Positions 18,067 to 26,952 of a DNA stretch of 64,000 nt are shown here, in pieces; the stretch's first letter is position 1; the number at the start of each line of letters is the position of its first letter. The position numbers and the translations under genes are program-made. The stretch is from Escherichia fergusonii ATCC 35469. Lineage in GTDB: Bacteria > Pseudomonadota > Gammaproteobacteria > Enterobacterales > Enterobacteriaceae. The DNA is taken from positions 2,232,001 through 2,296,000 of the forward strand of contig NC_011740.1 of assembly GCF_000026225.1 (NCBI RefSeq), read 5' to 3'. A model generated the notes under the pieces. The model saw only the letters and a list, made by a program, of their open reading frames with translations. It did no database searches and was not told the origin of the DNA.

Positions 18067-21000
18067 ATGAAAACCTATATTTATCAGGACGAAAAATCAC
18101 ATAAATTCTGGGCAGTGGAGCAACAGGGAAACGAGCTGCATATTAGTTGGGGCAAAGTCAGTACCAACGGGCAAAGCCAGGTAAAAAGCTTTGCTGATGC
18201 TGCGGCGGCGGAAAAAGCGGAACTGAGGCTGATTGCGGAGAAGATGAAGAAGGGGTATGTGGAGCAAGCGAAGGATAATTCTTTGCAACCTTCCCAAACG
18301 GTAACGGATTCTCTCAAGGTAGCGGCCTTATCCACCATTATTCAGGAACAACCCTTTTGCGTAGCAGAAGCCCGTGTGGCTGACAAAAATACAGATGATG
18401 TTTTACCGTGGCTGGCGAAAGATATTGCTGTCGTTTTTCCGCCCGAAGTTGTACACACCACGTTAAGCCATCGCCGCTTTCCCGGAGTTCCTGTTCAGCA
18501 AGCAGACAACTTGACCCAGTTACGTCGCTTAGCCTGTAGCGTGTCGCAACGGGATAATAAAACAGCCACATTTGACTTCAGCGCCTGTTCTTTAGTATGG
18601 CAAAACACCGTCGCCCAGGCGATCAGTCAGATCGACTGCCTGAAAACAACACAGTTACCATCACCAGTAATGGCTGTACTCACGGCACTTGAAATGAAAT
18701 GCACAAGATATAAAGTGCGTGAGGATGTTATGGATCAGATCATTCAGGAAGGCGGTCTGGAATATGCTACTGATGTAATAATACACCTTCAACAGATTGA
18801 TATTGAATGGAATTATGCGAATAATATCATTATTATTCTGCCGTCTGGCATTGCACCTGATAACCTGCAGCAATATTCCAGTTTTGAATTACGCCTACGG
18901 AAACATTTATCACTGGCGGAAGAGTCTCTCTGGCAAAAATGTGCACAAAAACTTATTGCCGCAATTCCACATATTCCAGAATGGCGGCAACCATTAATTG
19001 CTTTGTTATTACCCGAAAAACCAGAAATTGCACATGAAATTGCCCAGCGTCTACTGGGGAAAAAAAAATTACCCTCGCTTGAGTGGCTAAAAATAGTGGC
19101 GACTGATGAGCACATTCTTGCCTCATTAGAAAAATATCACGAGCCATATGCCATTTTTGATGATTACTATTGTGGTGCGATATGGTCAGCCACCGTATTA
19201 CAGGAGCAAGGTGTTGCAGCCCTGCCCCGATTTGCTCCCTATGCCGCAAGTGACTACTGCGCCGATGTGTTGCGTCATATCAATCATCCGTTCGCATTAA
19301 CACTGCTTATACGTGTAGCCGGGCATACTAAACGCTGTCACGATCGAATGACGAAAGCCTGCGCTGCGTTCCCACACGCAGCACTGGCAGCACTGGCGGA
19401 ACTTCTAGTGCAAAAAGAAGAGAATAGTTGGCGCATTATGCTAATGACGATGCTTATCTCGCAACCAGCACTGGCAGAACAGGTCATTCCCTGGCTTTCG
19501 ACACCCGCAGCTGCAGTGCTGAAATCATGCCAGCAACAACTGACACAGCCCTCAAACCATGCCAGCACCGATCTACTGCCGGCCATAGTAGTCTCCCCTC
19601 CCTGGCTTTCGAAAAAGAAAAAATCGCCGATTCCGGTGCTGGATTTAGCGCCATTAGGCATTGAGCCAATCTGTTATCTGACAGAAGAAATCAGTAATCA
19701 ACTTTTGGCGAAATATATCTGGTATTCAAAACACATCACGGTTAGTCATGAAGAAAGTACTGCCAATCTGTTGGCAAGGATGGGTTTTCAACGACGGATC
19801 GCTGGTACATATATTAAAGCTCCCGAAGCGGTAGTTGAGGCATGGCTAAATGAAGATTATTCAACCTTAATAAGTGAATTTAAGGTGTTTCATTCACCTA
19901 CCGGGCATTATTGGCATTTGGGGATTTTGACAACATTGCCACTGGAGAAAGCAATAAGAGCATGGAATGCCCTTACTCTATCTCCGCATACCGATACCGA
20001 ATACGCCATGTTACATTTTGGACTCAAAGGATTACCTGGGTTAGTAAACTCACTTGCACGCTATCCACAGGAAGCCTTGCCCATAACGAATTACTTCGCA
20101 GCGAGTGAGCTGGCTCCTGCCGTCGCCCGCGCCTTTAACAAACTCAAAACTCTACGACAAGACGCCCGCACCTGGCTGCTGAAATATCCGGAACATGCCA
20201 TTATCGGCCTGTTGCCTGCGGCACTCGGCAAAGCTGGTGAAGCCCAGGATAACGCCCGCGCCGCCTTACGTATGTTGATTGAAAGTGGTTATCCGTCATT
20301 ACTGCAAGAAATCGCCCAGCGTTATAACCAGCCGGAAGTAACCGATGCGGTGAACGCTCTACTTGCGCTCGATCCCTTAGATAATCACCCGACTAAAATC
20401 CCGACACTTCCGGCCTTTTATCAGCCATCGCTCTGGACACGCCCGGTATTAAAAGCAAACGCCCAATCACTGCCAGATAGCGCCCTCTTCCACCTCGGTG
20501 AAATGCTCCGCTTCCCTCAGGAAGATACGCTGTATGCGGGTTTATTACAGGTGAAAGACGCCTGTACTGCCGACTCACTGGCTGAATTTGCCTGGGATCT
20601 GTTTACCGCCTGGCAGACCGCTGGCGCACCGTCGAAAGAAAGCTGGGCGTTCACTGCGTTAGGTGTTCTCGGCAACGATGATACCGCCCGCAAACTGACG
20701 CCTTTGATTCGCGCCTGGCCTGGTGAATCCCAGCATAAACGCGCCACCGTCGGGCTGGATATTCTCGCTGCTATCGGTAGTGATATCGCCCTGATGCAGC
20801 TTAACGGCATTGCTCAGAAACTGAAATTCAAAGCATTACAGGAGCGGGCGAAAGAGAAAATTGCCGACATTGCCGAGAGCCGCGAACTCACGGTGGCGGA
20901 GCTTGAAGATCGGTTAGCACCGGATCTCGGTCTGGATGATAACGGTTCGTTGCTGCTGGATTTCGGCCCACGGCAGTTCACCGTCAGCTTTGATGAAACC

Positions 21001-21861
21001 TTAAAACCGTTTGTGCGTGATGTTTCCGGCAGCCGCCTGAAAGACTTACCTAAACCCAATAAAAGCGATGATGAATCGCGGGCTGATGAGGCGGTAAACC
21101 GCTACAAATTGCTGAAAAAAGATGCGCGTACCGTCGCCGCCCAGCAGGTAGCAAGGCTGGAATCCGCCATGTGCCTGCGTCGCCGCTGGTCACCGGAAAA
21201 CTTTCAGCTCTTCCTGGTTGAGCATCCGCTGGTTCGCCACTTAACCCGCCGTCTTATTTGGGGCGTTTATAGCGTCGAAAACCAGCTACTGGCCTGTTTC
21301 CGGGTGGCGGAAGATAACAGCTACAGCACCGCTGACGATGATCTTTTCACCCTGCCGGAAGGCGATATCTCTATCGGCATTCCTCACGTTCTGGAAATAT
21401 CACCGACGGATGCTGCCGCCTTTGGTCAGCTTTTTGCCGACTACGAACTGCTACCACCGTTCCGTCAGCTTGACCGTAACAGCTACGCCCTGACAGAAGC
21501 CGAGTGCAATGCCAGTGAACTGACCCGCTGGGCAGGCAGAAAATGCCCGAGTGGTCGGGTCATGGGGCTGGCGAATAAAGGCTGGATAAAGGGCGAACCA
21601 CAGGATGGAGGCTGGATCGGATGGATGATCAAACCTCTCGGTCGCTGGTCGTTAATCATGGAAATCGACGAAGGTTTTGCGGTGGGTATGTCACCAGCCG
21701 AACTTAGCGCTGAGCAGCTCTTAAGCAAGCTGTGGCTATGGGAAGGCAAAGCGGAAAGCTATGGCTGGGGGAGTAATTCAACACAGGAAGCGCAGTTCTC
21801 CGTACTCGATGCCATCACCGCCAGCGAGCTAATTAACGATATTGAAGCCCTGTTTGAATAA
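18067..21861 (+). CDS. molR: WGR and DUF4132 protein MolR
   Basis: A 1264-residue protein matching MolR, historically linked with molybdate metabolism on weak evidence; its biochemical role is unknown. An N-terminal WGR domain (SWGKVSTNGQ) precedes a long helical-repeat body, and DUF4132 covers about residues 978-1130 (RRRW, EHPLVRHLTRRLIWG, FRVAEDNSYST, DYELLPPFRQLDR). The C-terminal tail ends in SVLDAITASELINDIEALFE, closely like the preceding paralogue. AAGGA precedes the ATG, and the gene begins 12 bp after its neighbour, so they are one operon. In the K-12 reference I recall this locus being disrupted; here it is a full-length frame. Confidence 0.92.
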   Translation: MKTYIYQDEKSHKFWAVEQQGNELHISWGKVSTNGQSQVKSFADAAAAEKAELRLIAEKMKKGYVEQAKDNSLQPSQTVTDSLKVAALSTIIQEQPFCVAEARVADKNTDDVLPWLAKDIAVVFPPEVVHTTLSHRRFPGVPVQQADNLTQLRRLACSVSQRDNKTATFDFSACSLVWQNTVAQAISQIDCLKTTQLPSPVMAVLTALEMKCTRYKVREDVMDQIIQEGGLEYATDVIIHLQQIDIEWNYANNIIIILPSGIAPDNLQQYSSFELRLRKHLSLAEESLWQKCAQKLIAAIPHIPEWRQPLIALLLPEKPEIAHEIAQRLLGKKKLPSLEWLKIVATDEHILASLEKYHEPYAIFDDYYCGAIWSATVLQEQGVAALPRFAPYAASDYCADVLRHINHPFALTLLIRVAGHTKRCHDRMTKACAAFPHAALAALAELLVQKEENSWRIMLMTMLISQPALAEQVIPWLSTPAAAVLKSCQQQLTQPSNHASTDLLPAIVVSPPWLSKKKKSPIPVLDLAPLGIEPICYLTEEISNQLLAKYIWYSKHITVSHEESTANLLARMGFQRRIAGTYIKAPEAVVEAWLNEDYSTLISEFKVFHSPTGHYWHLGILTTLPLEKAIRAWNALTLSPHTDTEYAMLHFGLKGLPGLVNSLARYPQEALPITNYFAASELAPAVARAFNKLKTLRQDARTWLLKYPEHAIIGLLPAALGKAGEAQDNARAALRMLIESGYPSLLQEIAQRYNQPEVTDAVNALLALDPLDNHPTKIPTLPAFYQPSLWTRPVLKANAQSLPDSALFHLGEMLRFPQEDTLYAGLLQVKDACTADSLAEFAWDLFTAWQTAGAPSKESWAFTALGVLGNDDTARKLTPLIRAWPGESQHKRATVGLDILAAIGSDIALMQLNGIAQKLKFKALQERAKEKIADIAESRELTVAELEDRLAPDLGLDDNGSLLLDFGPRQFTVSFDETLKPFVRDVSGSRLKDLPKPNKSDDESRADEAVNRYKLLKKDARTVAAQQVARLESAMCLRRRWSPENFQLFLVEHPLVRHLTRRLIWGVYSVENQLLACFRVAEDNSYSTADDDLFTLPEGDISIGIPHVLEISPTDAAAFGQLFADYELLPPFRQLDRNSYALTEAECNASELTRWAGRKCPSGRVMGLANKGWIKGEPQDGGWIGWMIKPLGRWSLIMEIDEGFAVGMSPAELSAEQLLSKLWLWEGKAESYGWGSNSTQEAQFSVLDAITASELINDIEALFE

Positions 21862-21870
21862 GGAAAGAGC

Positions 21871-24800
21871 ATGGACAAGGAATTACCGTGGCTGGCGGAT
21901 AACGCCCAACTGGAACTGAAATATAAAAAAGGCAAAACACCACTCAGTCATCGCAATTGGCCGGGCGAACCAGTGCCTGTTATCACTGAAAGCCTCATCC
22001 AGACACTGGGTGATGAATTGCTACAAAAAGCTGAGAAGAAAATAAACATTGTCTGGAGTTATGAAAATTTTTCACTGGAGTGGCAGTCTGCCATCACGCA
22101 GGCCATCAACTTGATTGGCGAACACAAACCCTCAATTCCGGCACGGACAATGGCGGCGCTAGTCTGTATCGCGCAAAATGACAGCCAAAAGTTGCTCGAC
22201 GAAATCGTCCAACAAGAGGGACTGGAATATGCGACTGAGGTGGTGATTGCACGCCAGTTTATTACACGATGTTATGAGAGTGATCCTCTGCTAGTGACAT
22301 TGCAGTATCAGGACGAGGATTATGGCTATGGTTATCGCTCAGAAACCTATAACGAATTCGATCTCCGACTGCGTAAGCATCTCTCTCTGGCAGAGGAAAG
22401 CAGCTGGCAGCGTTGCGCCGACAAACTCATTGCCGCACTACCAGGAATAACCAAAGTTCGCCGCCCTTTTATTGCGCTGATCCTCCCGGAAAAACCAGAA
22501 ATCGCCAATGAGTTGGTAAGCCTTGAATGCCCGCGGACTCATTTTCATTCTAAGGAGTGGTTAAAAGTTGTTGCGACTGACCCCAGAGAGGTGAGAAAAC
22601 TCGAACGCTACTGGAGCCAGGATATATTTAGCGATCGAGAAGCCAGCTACATGTCGCATGAAAACCGCTTCGGCTACGCGGCTTGCGCCTCCCTTTTGCG
22701 CGAACAAGGACTGGCAGCCATTCCGCGCCTCGCGATGTATGCCCATAAAGAAGATTGCGGCAGTCTACTGGTACAAATTAACCATCCGCAAGTCATCCGC
22801 ACCTTGCTACTGGTGGCTGATAAAAACAAATCCAGCCTGCAACGTGTAGCTAAATACCATAAAAACTTCCCCCATGCGACGCTCGCCGCACTGGCAGAAC
22901 TGCTGGCGTTAACAGAACCACCAGCCCGCCCTGGTTATCCAATCATCGAAGACAAAAAGCTGCCTGCACAGCAAAAAGCACGCGATGAATACTGGCGTAC
23001 ACTGTTACAAACGCTGATGGCATCGCAGCCACAACTGGCAGAAGAGGTGATGCAGTGGTTAAGTACTCAAGCCAGGGCAGTGCTGAATAGTTATTTATCG
23101 GCACCGCCCAAACCGGTTATTGATAGCACCGATAACAGCAGTCTGCCTGAAATCCTCGTTTCGCCACCGTGGCGTGGCAGAAAAAAGACTTCCATAACTC
23201 ACTTTTCGCTACCTGAACTTACGCTTGTACCGCAAGCGTACAGGTCGTCCCAGGAACACTGGACGCAGGAACAGCAAACTACAATCAGCCATTTTAGCAC
23301 CATGCCTTTTGACGAACGTCTCGCTAGCAGAGGAACCGATACCCTCTTGCGAGAATTAGGCTTTGAAGATCACAGGTGGAAGTTTAATGAGTTTATTCTC
23401 ACAGGACAGTTGGATGCTCTGGATTCCGATCAACTAGAGACACATACTTCAGTAGGAAGATTGCTCAATTATCAGGCAAAACAGACTGAAAATAAACACT
23501 ACCGGGAAGAGGCCGCCAGCGCATTACTGGCACAAGATAGCGTTGCGTTGATGGAGGGGTGGCGAACTTTCCAACGCAAATTTAATTACACTGATGAAAA
23601 GCGTTGGGGAGTGTGGAACCTGTACCTTATCGCGCAAATGCCACGCGAAATGGCGGTATCGTGCTGGCAACAAATTGTCGCGGCTGATTTTCATTACACC
23701 GGGGTGGAATATCTGTTAAGTGTGCTGGGTACCGATGCTTTGCCCGGTTTAAGCGCCGCCTTTGCCCGACATCCAAAAGAGATATTTCCGCTGCTGATTC
23801 AATTCGGCACTACCGAACTGGCGTTACCCATTGCCCGCGTCTGGCATCGTTTTGCGGGCCAGCGTAATCTGGCTCGCCAGTGGATTTTACAATGGCCGGA
23901 GCATACGGCTACGGCGCTGATCCCATTAATCTTTGCCAGGTCTGGCGATAACAGCGAAGCGGCACTCAGCGCTCTGCGTTTACTGTATGAACAAGGGCAT
24001 GGCGAATTACTGCAAACTGTAGCCAATCGTTGGCAGCGTACAGATGTATGGCCTGCCCTGGAGCAATTACTTAAACAGAGTCCAATAGAGATTTACCCAG
24101 CACGCATTCCAAAAGCTCCTGATTTCTGGCATCCGACAATGTGGTCCAGACCACGACTTATAAATAATAATCAACCTGTTACTGATGATGCTCTGGAAAT
24201 TATCGGCGAAATGCTGCGCTTTACCCAAGGCGGACGTTTTTATTGTGGGCTGGAACAACTGAAAACGTTCTGCCAGCCACAAACGCTGGCCGCTTTTGCC
24301 TGGGATCTCTTCACCGCCTGGCAACAAGCTGGCGCCCCCGCAAAAGACAACTGGGCTTTTTTGGCGTTAAGTCTCTTTGGTGACGAAAGCACGGCTCGGG
24401 ATCTGACGACAAAGATCCTCGCCTGGCCACAGGAAGGCAAATCTGCCCGTGCCGTCAGTGGCCTGAACATACTTACCCTGATGAATAATGATATGGCGCT
24501 GATACAGCTGCATCATATATCGCAACGGGCGAAATCCCGTCCCTTACGTGATAACGCGGCGGAATTTCTTCAGGTGGTCGCAGAAAATCGTGGACTAAGC
24601 CAGGAAGAGTTAGCGGACAGATTAGTCCCAACGCTGGGCCTGGATGATCCGCAGGCGTTGATATTTGATTTTGGTCCCCGGCAGTTTACCGTTCGCTTCG
24701 ATGAAAACCTCAACCCGGTTATCTACGATCAACAAAAAGTTCGCCAGAAAAGCATTCCCCGGTTACGCGCCGATGACGATCAGCTGAAAGCACCCGAGGC

Positions 24801-25515
24801 ACTGGCCCGACTAAAAGGGCTAAAAAAAGATGCCACTCAGGTGAGCAAAAACCTGCTCCCGCGTCTTGAAACTGCCCTACGCACCACCCGACGCTGGTCG
24901 CTGGCAGATTTTCATTCTCTGTTTGTTAATCATCCCTTTACTCGCCTGGTTACCCAGCGATTAATATGGGCGGTTTATCCGGCAAATGAACCGCGTCGTT
25001 TACTCAACGCCTTTCGTGTGGCCGCTGAGGGGGAGTTCTGCAATGCACAAGATGAGCCCATTGACCTGCCTGCGGACGCTCTGATTGGCATTGCCCACCC
25101 GTTAGAAATGACAGCAGAAATGCGCAGTGAATTTGCACAGCTTTTTGCCGATTACGAAATTATGCCGCCTTTTCGCCAGTTGTCGCGCCGCACGGTGCTG
25201 CTCACGCCTGACGAGTCAACCAGTAACAGCCTGACTCGCTGGGAAGGTAAATCCGCTACCGTTGGGCAGCTTATGGGAATGCGATACAAAGGCTGGGAGT
25301 CAGGCTATGAGGACGCATTTGTCTATGACCTGGGCGAGTACCGGCTGGTCCTTAAGTTTTCACCCGGTTTTAACCATTACAGTACTGATAGCAAAGCGCT
25401 AATGAGCTTCCGTTCTCTTCGAGTGTACCGTGACAATAAATCCGTCACTTTTGCCGAACTTGATGTGTTTGATTTGAGTGAGGCGTTAAGCGCACCCGAC
25501 ATCATTTTCCATTAA
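21871..25515 (+). CDS. yehI: DUF4132 protein YehI
   Basis: A 1214-residue protein related to MolR but lacking the N-terminal WGR domain: it begins MDKELPWLADNAQ, which aligns with the region after WGR in the paralogues. The helical body and the DUF4132 domain (about residues 945-1100: RRWSLADFHSLFVNHPFTRL, FRVAAEGEF, DYEIMPPFRQLSR) are conserved. The segment from about residue 430 to 680 is poorly matched to either paralogue. AAGGAAAG precedes the ATG nine bases after molR, so it is the third gene of the operon. Function is unknown; linkage to yehLMPQ suggests that it is a partner or substrate of the MoxR/vWA module. Confidence 0.93.
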   Translation: MDKELPWLADNAQLELKYKKGKTPLSHRNWPGEPVPVITESLIQTLGDELLQKAEKKINIVWSYENFSLEWQSAITQAINLIGEHKPSIPARTMAALVCIAQNDSQKLLDEIVQQEGLEYATEVVIARQFITRCYESDPLLVTLQYQDEDYGYGYRSETYNEFDLRLRKHLSLAEESSWQRCADKLIAALPGITKVRRPFIALILPEKPEIANELVSLECPRTHFHSKEWLKVVATDPREVRKLERYWSQDIFSDREASYMSHENRFGYAACASLLREQGLAAIPRLAMYAHKEDCGSLLVQINHPQVIRTLLLVADKNKSSLQRVAKYHKNFPHATLAALAELLALTEPPARPGYPIIEDKKLPAQQKARDEYWRTLLQTLMASQPQLAEEVMQWLSTQARAVLNSYLSAPPKPVIDSTDNSSLPEILVSPPWRGRKKTSITHFSLPELTLVPQAYRSSQEHWTQEQQTTISHFSTMPFDERLASRGTDTLLRELGFEDHRWKFNEFILTGQLDALDSDQLETHTSVGRLLNYQAKQTENKHYREEAASALLAQDSVALMEGWRTFQRKFNYTDEKRWGVWNLYLIAQMPREMAVSCWQQIVAADFHYTGVEYLLSVLGTDALPGLSAAFARHPKEIFPLLIQFGTTELALPIARVWHRFAGQRNLARQWILQWPEHTATALIPLIFARSGDNSEAALSALRLLYEQGHGELLQTVANRWQRTDVWPALEQLLKQSPIEIYPARIPKAPDFWHPTMWSRPRLINNNQPVTDDALEIIGEMLRFTQGGRFYCGLEQLKTFCQPQTLAAFAWDLFTAWQQAGAPAKDNWAFLALSLFGDESTARDLTTKILAWPQEGKSARAVSGLNILTLMNNDMALIQLHHISQRAKSRPLRDNAAEFLQVVAENRGLSQEELADRLVPTLGLDDPQALIFDFGPRQFTVRFDENLNPVIYDQQKVRQKSIPRLRADDDQLKAPEALARLKGLKKDATQVSKNLLPRLETALRTTRRWSLADFHSLFVNHPFTRLVTQRLIWAVYPANEPRRLLNAFRVAAEGEFCNAQDEPIDLPADALIGIAHPLEMTAEMRSEFAQLFADYEIMPPFRQLSRRTVLLTPDESTSNSLTRWEGKSATVGQLMGMRYKGWESGYEDAFVYDLGEYRLVLKFSPGFNHYSTDSKALMSFRSLRVYRDNKSVTFAELDVFDLSEALSAPDIIFH

Positions 25516-25574
25516 AACACAGCGGGCAGTGATGCGACTGCCCATTTTCAACACGACTTACCAACGGGAAAGCG

Positions 25575-25892
25575 ATGATCGTGCAAAAAGAGCTGGTCGC
25601 TATTCACGATTATGAGGTCCCTGTACCTGAAGATCCGTTTTCCTTCAGACTTGAGATCCATAAATGCTCTGAATTATTTACAGGTTCCGTCTATCGACAG
25701 GAACGATTCCGGCTACGTCCAACATTTCATCAACGTGATAGAGAAGATGCCGACCCGCTAATAAATGATGCGTTGATTTATATAAGAGATGAATTTATTG
25801 ATGAGCGAAAATTACGAGGTGAATCACCAGAAACTGTAATCGCCATTTTTAATCGCGAACTACAGAACATATTCAACCAAGAAATAGAATAA
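25575..25892 (+). CDS. yehK: Uncharacterised small protein YehK
   Basis: A 105-residue acidic, soluble protein with no signal peptide or membrane segment. It begins MIVQKELVAIHDYEVPVPEDPF and ends in a charged helical stretch (PETVIAIFNRELQNIFNQEIE). I do not recognise a domain. It lies 59 bp after yehI on the same strand and may be the last gene of the molR-yehI unit. An ERIC element starts at its stop codon and the zor/orz loci follow. Confidence 0.8.
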   Translation: MIVQKELVAIHDYEVPVPEDPFSFRLEIHKCSELFTGSVYRQERFRLRPTFHQRDREDADPLINDALIYIRDEFIDERKLRGESPETVIAIFNRELQNIFNQEIE

Positions 25893-26019
25893 TATACTCT
25901 AAATAATTCAAGTTGCAGGAAGGCGATAAGCGAGTGAATCCCCAGGAGCTTACTAAAGTAGGTGACTGGAGTGAACGAACGTAGCCGCAGCATATGCAAC
26001 TTGAAGTATGGCGAGTATA
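25893..26019. repeat. Intact ERIC (IRU) element
   Basis: A 127 bp imperfect palindrome with the classic ends TATACTCTAAATAATTCAAG and CTTGAAGTATGGCGAGTATA and the core GAATCCCCAGGAGCTTACT...GTGACTGGAGTGAACG. It directly follows the yehK stop. It would be transcribed into a long hairpin at the 3' end of the yehK message. Confidence 0.95.
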
Positions 26020-26021
26020 GC

Positions 26022-26052
26022 TTTATTAAAGGGGGAAACGGTATTCCCCCTT
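26022..26052 (-). terminator. Terminator of the first zor mRNA
   Basis: The stem AAGGGGGAA/TTCCCCCTT with a six-base loop lies 22 bp after the zor stop and is followed on the minus strand by TTTAATAAAG. Confidence 0.8.
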
Positions 26053-26073
26053 AGATGCGTTTCAATTTGCCAG

Positions 26074-26163
26074 CTACTTCAACAAATCAATCAACCGTAA
26101 CAGAGCCACTAATAACTCCAGTACGGCAATGAGCACAGTTAACTTTTGTGTCAGCGTGTCCAT
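26074..26163 (-). CDS. zorO: Type I toxin ZorO-like peptide, copy A
   Basis: A 29-codon gene too short for ordinary gene callers. The peptide begins MDTLTQKLTVLIAVLELL and ends LIDLLK, with a single hydrophobic helix of about 20 residues, matching the ZorO toxin of enterohaemorrhagic E. coli, a membrane-damaging type I toxin. AAGGAG lies five to six bases before the ATG, inside a perfect hairpin at 26169-26183 that would hide it in the full-length mRNA. The gene is opposite in strand to yehK and yehL. Its leader of about 175 bases carries the antitoxin target. Copy B encodes exactly the same peptide; the three base differences are two silent changes and TAG versus TAA. Which copy corresponds to published zorO or zorP I cannot tell. 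Confidence 0.93.
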   Translation of the reverse strand: MDTLTQKLTVLIAVLELLVALLRLIDLLK

Positions 26164-26235
26164 CCGCTCTCCTTATTAAGGAGCGCAACACCAGGACCTT
26201 ACCCTTACACTGCCTGTCGATACTGGTTTACGTAT

Positions 26236-26254
26236 GTTGAGTCGCCATGTTGCA
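26236..26254 (-). promoter_or_regulatory. Antitoxin pairing site in the copy A zor leader
   Basis: The plus-strand sequence here, GTTGAGTCGCCATGTTGCA, nearly repeats the 5' segment of the orz RNA at 26402-26420 (GTTGGGGCGCCATGTTGCA). The orz RNA can therefore pair with the minus-strand zor mRNA over 19 positions with one G-U wobble and one mismatch. The site lies about 70-90 bases before the zor start codon, so control must act at a distance, for example by cleavage or by blocking standby ribosome access. Confidence 0.85.
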
Positions 26255-26344
26255 CTCCGGATCAGGGCACCACCTGCGGCACCACCCGTCCGGTAGCCAG
26301 GACTTGAAATTGGTTCGATCCGGCGCAACTTCCCAACAGTCAGG

Positions 26345-26395
26345 ATTATAAATCTCATTATCTTAATTGCAACACGGTCCCGAGGTGGTTATAAT
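26345..26395. promoter_or_regulatory. Divergent zor and orz promoters sharing one -35 box, copy A
   Basis: The self-complementary hexamer TTGCAA at 26367-26372 serves as -35 in both directions. To the right, 17 bases separate it from TATAAT at 26390-26395 (orz). To the left, on the minus strand, 16 bases separate it from TATAAT at 26350-26345 (zor). The predicted starts are about 26402 for orz and about 26338 for zor, giving a zor leader of about 175 bases. Confidence 0.8.
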
Positions 26396-26401
26396 TCGTT
26401 C

Positions 26402-26485
26402 GTTGGGGCGCCATGTTGCATAATCAGTAACTTAACGTCAAAGTTGTAAATAAAAGAACCTGCCTCACCAGCAGGTTTTTTTATT
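26402..26485 (+). ncRNA. orzO: OrzO-like antitoxin small RNA, copy A
   Basis: Predicted RNA of about 80 bases, from the promoter just upstream to the terminator AACCTGC/GCAGGTT plus T-run at 26457-26485. Its first 19 bases are complementary to the leader of the neighbouring zor mRNA. Gene arrangement, size and pairing match the known OrzO/OrzP antitoxins. The pairing segment differs from that of the copy B RNA, so each antitoxin should prefer its own toxin. Confidence 0.88.
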
Positions 26486-26636
26486 TTCTGCGATCTGCTT
26501 TCCAGATATTTTTTGCCCATAATCCACCATAAGAACTCACATCCCGGTCAAATGTACGTTAATTATAAAATCGATGAATTTATAAATAAGAAAAAAGTTA
26601 TCGGGTGAATTAATGGAAGATGTAATCATTTTATTA

Positions 26637-26660
26637 AAGGGGGAAGAGGTATTCCCCCTT
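26637..26660 (-). terminator. Terminator of the second zor mRNA
   Basis: The stem AAGGGGGAA/TTCCCCCTT lies 22 bp after the copy B zor stop, with a T-rich tail on the minus strand. Confidence 0.8.
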
Positions 26661-26681
26661 AGATGCGTTTCAATTTGCCCG

Positions 26682-26771
26682 TTACTTCAACAAATCAATC
26701 AGCCGTAACAGAGCCACTAATAACTCCAGTACGGCAATGAGCACGGTTAACTTTTGTGTCAGCGTGTCCAT
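26682..26771 (-). CDS. zorP: Type I toxin ZorO-like peptide, copy B
   Basis: A 29-codon gene encoding the same peptide as copy A (MDTLTQKLTVLIAV...LIDLLK), with ACC for ACT, CTG for TTG and a TAA stop. The strong AAGGAG ribosome-binding site again sits within the hairpin CTCCTTATTAAGGAG (26777-26791 on the plus strand). The leader is about 175 bases from the predicted start near 26946. The symbol zorP follows the published naming of paired loci and is tentative, since the peptide alone cannot tell the copies apart. Confidence 0.9.
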   Translation of the reverse strand: MDTLTQKLTVLIAVLELLVALLRLIDLLK

Positions 26772-26843
26772 CCGCTCTCCTTATTAAGGAGCGCAACACC
26801 AGGACCTTACCCTTACACTGCCTGTCGATACTGGTTTACGTAT

Positions 26844-26861
26844 GTTGGTACGAAACGTTGC
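26844..26861 (-). promoter_or_regulatory. Antitoxin pairing site in the copy B zor leader
   Basis: GTTGGTACGAAACGTTGC here matches GTTGGTACGAAATGTTGC at 27010-27027 in the orz RNA, giving 18 base pairs with one G-U wobble. The segment corresponds in position to 26236-26254 of copy A but has a different sequence. Confidence 0.87.
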
Positions 26862-26952
26862 TCTCCGGATCAGGGCACCACCTGCGGCACCACCCGTCCG
26901 GCAGCCAGGACTTAAAATTGGTCCGATCCGGCACAACTTCCCAACGGGCAGG

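Larger units (their letters stand above)
26022..26513. repeat. Direct repeat copy A carrying a zor/orz locus
   Basis: About 490 bp that recur at 26630-27121 with an offset of about 608 bp and high identity. Each copy contains, from left to right, a zor terminator, the zor toxin gene on the minus strand, a long zor leader, a divergent promoter pair, and an orz antitoxin RNA with its terminator. This is a tandem duplication of a complete type I toxin-antitoxin locus. Confidence 0.95.

Noticed and set aside
26176..26358. A 60-codon minus-strand frame in the zor leader, repeated in copy B at 26784-26966
   Set aside because: Its ATG overlaps the predicted zor -10 box, so it would not be on the transcript. 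The differences between copies are mostly amino-acid changing (for example Y to C, W to F, E to G), unlike the silent-only changes in zor itself.
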